DNA of 64,000 bases from Treponema zioleckii. Its GTDB lineage: Bacteria > Spirochaetota > Spirochaetia > Treponematales > Treponemataceae. Position 1 is the stretch's first letter. Every line of letters starts with the position of its first letter. The translations under genes were made by a program, and so were the position numbers. Below are positions 15,948 through 24,240 of this stretch, piece after piece. Location: NCBI RefSeq assembly GCF_014737315.1, contig NZ_JPUF01000004.1, positions 1 to 64,000 on the forward strand, read 5' to 3'. The notes under the pieces were generated by a model. That model had not been told where the DNA came from and did no database searches. It worked only from the letters and a program-made list of their open reading frames with translations.

Positions 15948-16565
15948 TTAGCGCACAAAATGTGTTGCAACTCGAACTTCTTTTTCGGGCAAGCCGAATT
16001 TCTCTTTGCCGAGCGCAATGCTCTTCATCAAAAAGACCATATTCCGTGCCAAAGTGCGAACGGTCTGCAAGCCTTCTTTGTCCTGCTCCGCCTCTCCTGG
16101 CAAGCGCCCGTGCACGCTGTTCCAGTATTGGCTTGAGGCAACTGGCATTGAACTGATTGTAAAATATTTGTTCAGTTCATCGAATGTGGCAGAAAGCCCT
16201 CCCCGCCGTGCGACCACTACAGATGCGCCAACTTTCATCGTTTTGTCAAAACTCGTGCTGTAAAAAAGTCGGTCAAGAAAAGAAATCAGCGTTCCGTTTG
16301 CAGAAGCATAAAAAACAGGACTTGCAACAACCAATGCGTCAGCTTTTTCAAAAAGAGGAGCCGCCAGATTTACTTCATCGTCAAACACGCACTTTCCGTT
16401 TTTTGCGCAAGAGCCACAGCCAATGCAGCCGCGAATTGCTTTGTTCCCAACGTGCAGAATCGTGCTTTCCACACTCTCTGCGTCAAAAATTTTCTGCATC
16501 TCAGAAAGAGCAAATGCTGTGTTTCCGTTTGCTTTTGGACTTCCGTTAATAATTAAAACATTCAT
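15948..16565 (-). CDS. NAD(P)H-dependent flavin reductase, flavodoxin-like fold
   Basis: The 205-aa protein belongs to the FMN reductase/iron-sulfur flavoprotein group. It starts MNVLIINGSPKANGNTAFAL, the FMN phosphate loop, and has the compact cysteine cluster CIGCGSCAKNGKC (about residues 47-59), as in flavoproteins that bind a 4Fe-4S cluster, followed by VASPVFYASANGTLISFLDR, the FMN isoalloxazine loop. GGAG precedes the ATG. Likely an electron-transfer or reductive detoxification protein in anaerobic metabolism. It lies alone between repeats and the next minus-strand gene. Confidence 0.85.
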   Translation of the reverse strand: MNVLIINGSPKANGNTAFALSEMQKIFDAESVESTILHVGNKAIRGCIGCGSCAKNGKCVFDDEVNLAAPLFEKADALVVASPVFYASANGTLISFLDRLFYSTSFDKTMKVGASVVVARRGGLSATFDELNKYFTISSMPVASSQYWNSVHGRLPGEAEQDKEGLQTVRTLARNMVFLMKSIALGKEKFGLPEKEVRVATHFVR

Positions 16566-16615
16566 AAAAACTCCTTTTTCGAAAAATCATTTTATAGGCA
16601 TTTTAATTGGGACTT

Positions 16616-17158
16616 TTAGTCTTTGCTTTCCAGCAACTTTGTCGCTTCGTCCATTGAAATGCATTTTGCAAAGCGACCGTTCCACAAAAACTCGTTGTAG
16701 TAGCGGTAGGCCGTTTCGGCACTCATGTATTCGCTTTTAAAAGTGGAGTTCGTGTATTCTGGAACGAGCATTTCAAAGCCCAAATCAAAGCCCGTGTGAA
16801 GCGTTGCGTCAATGCAAAAGTTCGTCTGCAAGCCCACGGTAAGGATTTTCGTTACGCCATTTTTTAAAAGATAGTCCGAAAGCCCGACTGATTTATGAAG
16901 TGCGCTGTTCACGGTTTTGACGAAAATCTTTTCGTTTTCCTTTGGCTTGAATCCTTCAAAAATTTCAAAATCTTCATCGCCAACAGAAAATCCACTTCCC
17001 GGCCCGTCATCGTGCTGCACAAAAATAACTTCAACGCTGTTTTTTCTTGCCGCATCAATAAGAATCTTTATGTTTTTTACGAGTTTTTCAAATTCAAAAA
17101 GCCGTGAATCCGTAATTCCCTTTTGCGTGTCGATTACAAGTAAAACCGTGTCTTTCAT
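16616..17158 (-). CDS. Isochorismatase-family cysteine hydrolase
   Basis: The 180-aa protein shows the catalytic triad positions of the family: Asp in LLVIDTQKGI, Lys in FVKTVNSALHKS and Cys in TVGLQTNFCIDAT. QHDDGPGSGF matches the substrate-side loop. Members include nicotinamidases and N-carbamoyl hydrolases; the substrate cannot be told here. ATG 17158 is preferred to 17212 because AAGGA precedes it and family sequence begins with MKDTVLLVID. Confidence 0.85.
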   Translation of the reverse strand: MKDTVLLVIDTQKGITDSRLFEFEKLVKNIKILIDAARKNSVEVIFVQHDDGPGSGFSVGDEDFEIFEGFKPKENEKIFVKTVNSALHKSVGLSDYLLKNGVTKILTVGLQTNFCIDATLHTGFDLGFEMLVPEYTNSTFKSEYMSAETAYRYYNEFLWNGRFAKCISMDEATKLLESKD

Positions 17159-17280
17159 TTTTTTTATTCCTTCTATTTTTTTCAGTTCAAATGTAAGTCC
17201 AAAGTATAGCACACTTTGGAGACAAGCAAAAACAGAAAAGGAAATGCTATAAACTCACTTTTTGGCAAAAAACTGCATTT

Positions 17281-17380
17281 TAGCCTTTTCCGCAAGTTTC
17301 TAACGAAAATCGCGCTTTGGTGGGGCACTTGCAGGGGCGGAGTGAGCTTTATTGCTCGCGCCGCGCTTGCAATTTTCTAA
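17281..17380. repeat. Repeat element with GCGCTTTGGTGGG core
   Basis: CGCGCTTTGGTGGGGCACTT (17311-17330) matches the core at 3977-3994, here followed by a GGCGGAGTGAGC/GCTCGCGCCGC imperfect stem. It lies upstream of cobD::cobQ, in the gap 17159-17431, which otherwise holds only that gene's promoter. Confidence 0.5.
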
Positions 17381-17419
17381 AGTGGAATCTTTGGATTTCC
17401 ACGGCTAGGTTTTTTGTGC

Positions 17420-17425
17420 TAAAAT
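17420..17425 (+). promoter_or_regulatory. -10 element 6 nt before cobD::cobQ
   Basis: TAAAAT precedes the ATG by 6 nt with no Shine-Dalgarno, the same layout as cobS and cobT. The -35 is weak (TTCCAC at 17-nt spacing). Confidence 0.45.
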
Positions 17426-17431
17426 CTTTTT

Positions 17432-20023
17432 ATGAAAACTCACGGCGGTTCAAATTTTTCAAAAGGTATTATTGATTTTTCGGCCAGCATTTCGCCGCTC
17501 GGAATGCACCCGGCTGCAAAACGTGCACTTTCATCGGTTGCGCTGAATGCGAACGAATATGCTCGGTATCCTGATTTACGCTGCACAAAATTGGCAAAGT
17601 TGCTCGGAAGATTCTGGAATTTTCCTGAAGACCAAATAATTTTGGGGGCCGGAGCCGCTGATTTGATTTTTTTAATCGCAAATGTTTTTTTTAGAACAAA
17701 AAAAATTTGTGTCGTGATTGAGCCGGCTTTTTCAGAATATGCCGAGGCATTTTCGTGCGTCGGTGGGCAAGAATCGATTCTGCATGTTTCTTTTGAAGAT
17801 TTTAAAAATCTTTCTGCAAAAAACTCCGTCGTTTTTCTTGCTTCTCCGTCAAATCCCGAAGGGCGGGCATTTTCTTTTGACGAAATAAAATCGATTCAAA
17901 AAAAATGCGAGGGGAATGATTCAGTTTTTGTACTCGATGCGTGTTTTGCGCAGTTTTCAAAAAATTGCGAAGAAATTTTACAAAAAATCATTCAGGAAAA
18001 AGACGCGTTTCCAAATTTAATCATTTTGAATGCGTTCACAAAATTTTACGGGCTTGCGGGACTTCGTGTGGGCTACGCGCTTTGTTTTTCTAAAAAACTT
18101 TCGGAGTCGCTTTTTTCTTCGCTCAGACCTTGGGCTATTAGCTCGGTTTCTGAAAATTGTGCCCTAAAAATCTTAAACGAGGAACTTTCCCAAAAAAAAT
18201 TGGGCGGGGAATCTTCTTGGGAAAAAAAAGTTCGTTCGCTTGTGAAAGTTGAAAAAGAGCGATTTTACGCTTTTTTTGATTCAAAAAAGATTTTTTACAA
18301 ACGGGGCGAAGCGAATTTTATTCTTTTTAAGTCCGATAAATTCGGTCTTGAATCAGAACTCCTCAAAAAAAATATTCAGATTCGTTCGTGCGCTGATTTT
18401 TACGGGCTTGGCGAAAACTGGTACAGAATTTCAATAAAAAATCATGCCGAGAATTCAATTTTGCTCGACGCGCTTTCTGGCACCGTTCGCCAGAAAAAAA
18501 ATCCTGCTTGCCGCGCGATAATGATTCAGGGAACAATGAGCAACGCGGGAAAATCTCTTTTGGCTGCCGCCCTTTGCAGAATTTTTACGAATGACGGTTT
18601 TCGGGTCGCGCCGTTCAAAAGTCAGAACATGGCTCTGAATTCTGGCGTTACGGCGGACGGGCTTGAAATGGGGCGCGCGCAGATTATGCAGGCGGAAGCT
18701 TCAAAAAAAATCCCGGACGTTCGCATGAACCCGATTCTTTTAAAGCCAACTGGCGACAGCGTGAGCCAAGTTATTGTTGGCGGAAAAGTGCTTACAAACA
18801 TGAGCGCGAAGGACTATTTTTCTTTTAGGAAGGAACTTTTGCCGGTAATCAAACAGTCTTTTGATTCCCTTGCCTCCGAAAATGACATTATCGTGATTGA
18901 AGGGGCCGGAAGTCCTGCCGAAATAAATCTTCGCGAGAACGACATCGTAAATATGGGGCTTGCCGAGTTTTTGGACGCGCCTGTTCTTCTTTGTGGCGAC
19001 ATTGACCGTGGCGGTGTTTTTGCATCGTTGTATGGCACGGCGGCTTTGCTTTCTGAAAGTGAGCGAAAACGAATCCGCGGTTTTCTGATCAACAAATTCC
19101 GTGGCGACGTTACGCTGCTTTCTGACGGACTAAAAATGCTCGAAGAACTTACAGAAATTCCTGTTCTTGGAGTCGTGCCGTTCATAAAAAATCTAAAACT
19201 CGATGACGAGGACAGCCTTTCTTCAAAATTGGAGGCTAATCTTACTCAAAGCGAAAAAATACTGATTCATATTCTTGTGGCAAAACTCCCGTACATTTCG
19301 AATTTTACGGATTTTGATGCATTTTTGGCTTATCCGTTTGTAAAGGTGAGCTTTTTTGATTCCGTTGAAGAATTTTACGAGCTTGAGCATTCTTTCGGCA
19401 AGGCGGATTTGATAATTCTTCCCGGAAGCAAGAATTCCATAAAATCCATGAAGTTTTTGAATGAGTCAAAAATTGATGAATTGATACGTGATTTTTCAAA
19501 AAATCGGCCTGTAATCGGAATTTGCGGTGGCTTTCAGCTTTTGGGTGAAACTTTGCACGACTCGGATGGCAATGAAGATTCTTCGAAAATTGAAGTGATG
19601 AACGGACTTTCTCTCCTGCCTTTGCGCACGGTTTTCAATTCTAAAAAAGTCCGCGTGCAGGTAAAAGAGTCTCTTCCGTCGCTCACCGGCTTTTTTAATT
19701 TTCTTTCGGGGCAAGCTGTTGAAGGCTACGAAATCCACGTTGGAGAAAGTTGCCCAATACAAAACTCTCAAAACCAAAAAGTGCGCGTTTGTTCTGCGGG
19801 CAACGCGCTCGGAACGTACATTCACGGTTTTTTTGACTGCAAGAATATTTCTGACGCGATTTTGCAAAAACTTTTTGAAGCAAAAAAAATCCCGTGTCCG
19901 AATCTTGCAGAAGTCAAAAGTTACCGCGAGCTAAAAAACGACGAGTTTGACCGGCTGGAAGCCCTTGTGCGGAATTCCGTGGATATAAATCGCATTTACG
20001 AAATTATGGGGATTGAATTATGA
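17432..20023 (+). CDS. cobQ: Fused threonine-phosphate decarboxylase and cobyric acid synthase
   Basis: This 863-aa protein joins two cobalamin enzymes. Residues 1-355 are a PLP aminotransferase-fold CobD-like decarboxylase, with FSASISPLGMHP, ASPSNPEGRAF and the cofactor lysine at about K204 in AFTKFYGLAGLRVGY; it would make aminopropanol phosphate. From about residue 362 it is CobQ/CbiP: IMIQGTMSNAGKSLL P-loop, FKSQNMALNS, and a glutaminase part with the catalytic Cys at about 698 in IGICGGFQLLGET; it amidates adenosylcobyrinic diamide to cobyric acid. Both products feed cobinamide formation by CbiB. Frame is open across the junction. cobO starts inside its stop codon (ATGA). Confidence 0.93.
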   Translation: MKTHGGSNFSKGIIDFSASISPLGMHPAAKRALSSVALNANEYARYPDLRCTKLAKLLGRFWNFPEDQIILGAGAADLIFLIANVFFRTKKICVVIEPAFSEYAEAFSCVGGQESILHVSFEDFKNLSAKNSVVFLASPSNPEGRAFSFDEIKSIQKKCEGNDSVFVLDACFAQFSKNCEEILQKIIQEKDAFPNLIILNAFTKFYGLAGLRVGYALCFSKKLSESLFSSLRPWAISSVSENCALKILNEELSQKKLGGESSWEKKVRSLVKVEKERFYAFFDSKKIFYKRGEANFILFKSDKFGLESELLKKNIQIRSCADFYGLGENWYRISIKNHAENSILLDALSGTVRQKKNPACRAIMIQGTMSNAGKSLLAAALCRIFTNDGFRVAPFKSQNMALNSGVTADGLEMGRAQIMQAEASKKIPDVRMNPILLKPTGDSVSQVIVGGKVLTNMSAKDYFSFRKELLPVIKQSFDSLASENDIIVIEGAGSPAEINLRENDIVNMGLAEFLDAPVLLCGDIDRGGVFASLYGTAALLSESERKRIRGFLINKFRGDVTLLSDGLKMLEELTEIPVLGVVPFIKNLKLDDEDSLSSKLEANLTQSEKILIHILVAKLPYISNFTDFDAFLAYPFVKVSFFDSVEEFYELEHSFGKADLIILPGSKNSIKSMKFLNESKIDELIRDFSKNRPVIGICGGFQLLGETLHDSDGNEDSSKIEVMNGLSLLPLRTVFNSKKVRVQVKESLPSLTGFFNFLSGQAVEGYEIHVGESCPIQNSQNQKVRVCSAGNALGTYIHGFFDCKNISDAILQKLFEAKKIPCPNLAEVKSYRELKNDEFDRLEALVRNSVDINRIYEIMGIEL

Positions 20024-20532
20024 TTCATCTGTATTTTGGCGACGGAAAGGGAAAAACAACCGCCGCGGTCGGGCTTGCGACCCGCGCCCTCGGAAACGGC
20101 TTTCCCGTGATTTTTGTTCAGTTTTTAAAAGGGCGGCTTTCTGGCGAAATCGAGTCGCTTTCTAAACTCGGAGCCGTTATTTTTCGCGGAAAGTCGGGCG
20201 AAAAGTTTTTTTCAAAAATGAACGATGATGAAAAATCTCAAACCAAAAAAATTTCCGTTCAGAACTTTGAGGATGCAATTTCGCTCGCGCAAAAAAATCA
20301 GAAGTCACTTTTAGTTTTTGACGAAGTTTGTGCCGCCGTAAATTATGGAGTTTTGCCCAAAACGTTGGTCGAGTCTTTTTTGAAAAACGCTCCAAAAGAG
20401 CTTGAAATCGTTCTTACCGGTCGGAATCCTCCTTTGTCATTTGTTGAGATTTCGGATTACGTGAGCGAGATAAAAAAAATAAAACATCCTTTTGACGAAG
20501 GAATTCCTGCCAGAAGGGGAGTGGAGTATTAA
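20020..20532 (+). CDS. cobO: Corrinoid adenosyltransferase, CobA/CobO/BtuR type
   Basis: This 170-aa P-loop enzyme transfers the adenosyl group of ATP to cobalt. It begins MIHLYFGDGKGKTTAAVGLA with the ATP loop; VIFVQFLKGR, LLVFDEVCAAVNYG and LTGRNPP are further family segments. The start overlaps the cobD::cobQ stop by 4 bp, and cbiC follows 1 bp after the stop, so all three form one translationally linked operon. Confidence 0.93.
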   Translation: MIHLYFGDGKGKTTAAVGLATRALGNGFPVIFVQFLKGRLSGEIESLSKLGAVIFRGKSGEKFFSKMNDDEKSQTKKISVQNFEDAISLAQKNQKSLLVFDEVCAAVNYGVLPKTLVESFLKNAPKELEIVLTGRNPPLSFVEISDYVSEIKKIKHPFDEGIPARRGVEY

Positions 20533-20533
20533 T

Positions 20534-21211
20534 ATGGAATTTGAACTTTTTGAAAATCTTCCGACTTTCGGGACTATAAAAAAATTTCTTCCGCAAGAAA
20601 TCGAAAAAGAAAGTATGCGAATAATCAAGACTGAGCTTTTAAAAAATGGAATCTCTCTTTCGCCCGAAAACGAAAAAGTTATTCTCCGCTGCATTCACAC
20701 CACCGCTGATTTTGATTACGCAAAAAATCTTTGTTTTTCAGAAAATGCAGTTCTGACGGTAAAAGAATTGCTCCGCACAGGGCGGCCCGTAATCGTCACC
20801 GACACGAATATGGCACTTTCGGGAATAAGCGAGCCATTCTGCAGAAAATTCGGAATCGAAAAATTCTGTTTTATGGCAGATTCTGATGTGGCAGAGCTTT
20901 CAAAAAAATCCGGGCTGACTCGTGCCGTGTGTTCGGTAGACAAAGCCGCAAAATTTTTTGATGAAAGACCGATAATTTTTGCCGTCGGAAACGCGCCTAC
21001 CGCACTTGTTAGAATCCGTCAGCTTTATGATGCGGGCATTTGCACACCTAGGTTTGTGGTCGGAGTTCCGGTCGGATTCGTGAACGTTGAGAGCGCGAAA
21101 AATTTGATTTTGGAGTCAGATTTAAATTATATCGTTGCAAAAGGTCGAAAAGGCGGGAGCACTGTTGCCGCTGCGATAATCAACGCACTTTTATACGATT
21201 TGGAAAACTAA
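20534..21211 (+). CDS. cbiC: Cobalt-precorrin-8 methylmutase
   Basis: CbiC moves the C-11 methyl group to C-12 to give cobyrinic acid, so this organism makes the corrin ring rather than only salvaging it. The 225-aa protein has the catalytic histidine in RCIHTTADFDYA, TDTNMALSGI, AVGNAPTALVRI and GVPVGFVNVESAK, all diagnostic. ATG 20534 follows a purine-rich AAGGGGAGTGGAG; the longer frame from 20492 overlaps cobO. A terminator lies about 35 bp after the stop. Confidence 0.93.
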   Translation: MEFELFENLPTFGTIKKFLPQEIEKESMRIIKTELLKNGISLSPENEKVILRCIHTTADFDYAKNLCFSENAVLTVKELLRTGRPVIVTDTNMALSGISEPFCRKFGIEKFCFMADSDVAELSKKSGLTRAVCSVDKAAKFFDERPIIFAVGNAPTALVRIRQLYDAGICTPRFVVGVPVGFVNVESAKNLILESDLNYIVAKGRKGGSTVAAAIINALLYDLEN

Positions 21212-21244
21212 AAGTTTGAGCGTCTAGTTTATTGTTCAACTAAA

Positions 21245-21304
21245 AAAAGCCTGCCAACGTTTTAGGGTACTGAAAGTGCACGCTTAAACGTTGGCAGGCT
21301 TTTT
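21245..21304. terminator. Bidirectional terminator between cbiC and greA
   Basis: An AAAGCCTGCCAACGTTT arm pairs with AAACGTTGGCAGGCTTT across a 22-nt loop, with A and T runs outside each arm, so it can stop transcripts from both converging units. Confidence 0.85.
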
Positions 21305-21320
21305 GTCAATATCGTTTTTC

Positions 21321-21405
21321 TGTCATGCTGAACTTGATTCAGCATCTAGCAGATTTCCGAAACCTGGCGACCGCAACAACGTAAGCGGTCGAATTCGGAA
21401 TGGCA
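21321..21405. repeat. Dispersed palindromic repeat (TGTCATGCTGAAC type)
   Basis: The element begins TGTCATGCTGAACTTG and ends TTCGGAATGGCA, with an inner GACCGC/GCGGTC stem. It is the third member of the family at 6654 and 14501 and lies just past the end of greA. Confidence 0.65.
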
Positions 21406-21410
21406 TTCAA

Positions 21411-24122
21411 TTAAACTTTTGAAAGTTTAATGCTCTTTACGTCGTAGTGGTACTGCTTTTCATTAATCTTGAATGAAAGTTCATCCCCAACTTTTTTGTC
21501 GAGAATTGCAGTTCCGAATGGCGACATATAAGAAAGAATGCCGTTTTCTGGGTCTGATTCCCAAGGTCCGAGAATTGTGTATTTTTCTTCTTTTCCAGAA
21601 TCCTTGTTGAAGAGAACAACGTCTGTACCAAAAGAGATGAATGAAGCTGTTGCTGTTGTTGGATCGAATACAACGGCACGAGCCAAGTCTTCCTGCAAGC
21701 GTTTGAGGTCGTGGCCGAGTTTGTGCTGAGCCTCTTTTGCTGCGATGTACTCTGCGTTCTCCTTCAAGTCTCCCTTTGCACGAGCTTCTGCAAGTTCGAT
21801 AGCATTTGCAGGAATATCCACTGTCTGGAGATGAACTTCGAGAGCTTTTTTCTCTTCGAGTTTCTTTGCAGTTACAATCATGCCCTTTGGCTGCACAGAC
21901 TTTTCTTCCGTCGTATGGAATTTGTAGTCTGGGTATTTTGCAAGAATCTTGTTTCGGAGCATTGTCTTGTAGCTTCCGTCAAGTTCTGAAATATCGTCAA
22001 CAAGAGTGTACATGTGAGTCATTGTCTCAATGTCGCAGTCGTCAACCATGTGCTTAGCATATTTGTTGCCGTCTTTTTCGAAGAGCATTTTGCAACAGTT
22101 ACGAATGATTTTCTTGTTTTCCGTTGATTCAACGTGGTTGTCAATCTCTTTGTAAGACTGAGAAATAATGTTTACGAGCGCGATAAGCTGCTTCTGGAAC
22201 GGAATGCCAGCTTCTTTGAACCAGTCTTCGTCGCCGCATTTGTCAAAGAAGAATAAGATTGCGTCTCTGTAGCCACGGAAGTCATTGAAAGAGTCAACTG
22301 CAAGCTTCTGAACCTTGTCCATGTGGCCTGCGTTAATCAAAATAGTGAGCATGTCCTTTTCGAGAACAACCGGGAAAAGTTTGATGTATTGGTCAACCCA
22401 GTCTGGAAGCATGTCTTTAATGTTTTTAAGGAAGTCAGACTTCAAGTTTGTGTTCTTTGTGTCTTTCAAGTCATGGTACATTGCACGCGGTGACTCGATT
22501 TCACGATACATCTGCTCAAAAGTGAAGTTTGTCGTAAATTTGTGAGAAGGGTACATTGCACCAATTCTCTGCACGACGAGATAAGATGCTACAATCTGCT
22601 CGTTTACAGAAGAAGCTGCCTTCAAGAATCCTGTAAAGTAGTTGTACATATCTACGAAAAGCTCGCTTTCTTTGTCAGTAGCATCATCGTTCACGAATTT
22701 CATAAGAATGTCGATTCGAGAGAAGAACTGTTTCTGAGCTTTGAACTCGTTGCTCAATTTTTCTTCTGGAGAAATCTCATGATTTTTTACAGTGTATTCG
22801 TTGATGTTGTTTGGATTTACGCCGAACGAAGCATCGCTTTCAAGAATCTTTTTAGCCGAGCTGTTCCATGTAGTCCATTCTTTTGCATCGAGAATTGAAG
22901 GAACAAGTTCTGCCTTGATTCTTTTGATGTCACAACAGTTGTCAAAACTCTTGATGATGATTTTCAAAGTTTCGGCTTTGTTTTCTTTTACGAATTTTAC
23001 GAGTTCGTCCTTAGATCTTGCAGTTGCCTTCTTTACCCAAATGTGGCTTCTTGACAACGGCTGGAGTGCGTTTACTGCCATCTTCAAGGAAATCTCGTGA
23101 ATTCCGTTTTTCTTTCCGAAGTTGATTGTGAGTTTTTCGTTCTCTACCGAACGAATAATTCCGACACCCCATGTTTTGTGGTAAACGAAATTCTTTGCAT
23201 CAAAAGCGATATGTTTTTCAAAGTCATTGATTGCTTCAAAAACATTTCGGAAGTTTGATGTCAAGTCAGATGATTTGATGTAGTCGTTAACGTGACTGTG
23301 GTCTGCATACTTGTTCTTGTAGCAGTCTGCGATTTCTCGTCTTGCCCATGGATCTTTCGGGTCGATTTGGAGAATCAACTTAAGGATGTCAATCGCAACG
23401 TCCCAGTTTTTAATGTCCTTGTAATGAACGTAAAGTTCCTGCATCAAGATTGCACTCTTGTCTTCGCTGATTGTCTTTGCGATTTTTCGCTGTACCAAAA
23501 GGAAGAAGTCGATTTCGTCTGGAATAAGCCCTACGAGAAGTGACCAAACATCTTTCGTAGAATTGTAGTTCTTCTTTGAAACGTAGCGGAGAAGAGCCTT
23601 CTTGTAGTAGTCAATAGAAGTTTCTTTGTCTCCGAGCGAGTCGTAGTGCTCTGCGAGCGCACGTGCAATGTCCGCTTCCTCAAAGTCGATTTTTACGATT
23701 TGCTCGTAAATCTTCCAATATTCTTCATTGCCATCTGCCTTGTAAATATCTGCGAGAGTATGCAACGCGAATCTGTTTGAAGGATCATCGACAAGAATTG
23801 ACTCACAAAGGTAGATTACGATTGGTTCTTTATGATTGTTTGCGAAAATATCAACAAGAGTCATCAATGATGAGTTGTCGAGAGTTCCCTGTTTTAGTCC
23901 AAGCATTCCGGAGATGTAAAGAGCGATGATGCTGTCTTTTGTGTGTGTAAGGTGTTCGTCACAGATTGCTTTGATTTCATTGATGCAATTTTCGTTTTTT
24001 GCTTTTTCAACGATTGTTGCAAGCTCAATTAAATTGTTTTTTGTGTAGTTGCTGATGGTAGCACGTGTCCATGTTTCCTCTTTCAGCATGTCCTGGACGG
24101 ACTGTACAAGCTCTTCAGACAT
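21411..24122 (-). CDS. greA: GreA transcript-cleavage factor with a large N-terminal extension
   Basis: The 903-aa protein ends in a normal GreA of about 160 residues: the coiled coil with the acidic tip motif EARAKGDLKENAEYIAAK and the FKBP-like domain FGTDVVLFNKDSGKEEKYTI to KINEKQYHYDVKSI. It would rescue backtracked RNA polymerase by stimulating RNA cleavage. The preceding 740 residues are helical, with TPR-like repeats (for example FALHTLADIYKADGNEEYWK). Large GreA forms of this kind are known to me from treponemes. ATG 24122 has AGGAG 7 nt upstream and family sequence MSEELVQSVQ; the ATG at 24191 lacks both. Confidence 0.9.
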   Translation of the reverse strand: MSEELVQSVQDMLKEETWTRATISNYTKNNLIELATIVEKAKNENCINEIKAICDEHLTHTKDSIIALYISGMLGLKQGTLDNSSLMTLVDIFANNHKEPIVIYLCESILVDDPSNRFALHTLADIYKADGNEEYWKIYEQIVKIDFEEADIARALAEHYDSLGDKETSIDYYKKALLRYVSKKNYNSTKDVWSLLVGLIPDEIDFFLLVQRKIAKTISEDKSAILMQELYVHYKDIKNWDVAIDILKLILQIDPKDPWARREIADCYKNKYADHSHVNDYIKSSDLTSNFRNVFEAINDFEKHIAFDAKNFVYHKTWGVGIIRSVENEKLTINFGKKNGIHEISLKMAVNALQPLSRSHIWVKKATARSKDELVKFVKENKAETLKIIIKSFDNCCDIKRIKAELVPSILDAKEWTTWNSSAKKILESDASFGVNPNNINEYTVKNHEISPEEKLSNEFKAQKQFFSRIDILMKFVNDDATDKESELFVDMYNYFTGFLKAASSVNEQIVASYLVVQRIGAMYPSHKFTTNFTFEQMYREIESPRAMYHDLKDTKNTNLKSDFLKNIKDMLPDWVDQYIKLFPVVLEKDMLTILINAGHMDKVQKLAVDSFNDFRGYRDAILFFFDKCGDEDWFKEAGIPFQKQLIALVNIISQSYKEIDNHVESTENKKIIRNCCKMLFEKDGNKYAKHMVDDCDIETMTHMYTLVDDISELDGSYKTMLRNKILAKYPDYKFHTTEEKSVQPKGMIVTAKKLEEKKALEVHLQTVDIPANAIELAEARAKGDLKENAEYIAAKEAQHKLGHDLKRLQEDLARAVVFDPTTATASFISFGTDVVLFNKDSGKEEKYTILGPWESDPENGILSYMSPFGTAILDKKVGDELSFKINEKQYHYDVKSIKLSKV

Positions 24123-24240
24123 AAAAATCTCCTGTCTTACAAAATTCTTTTCTTTGTAAAATCTGTAAAAATTACAAAATCTATTTGTCAAGATTCCATG
24201 ATATATGCCGATAACCTAGTTGTTATTGCACGGCATACCT

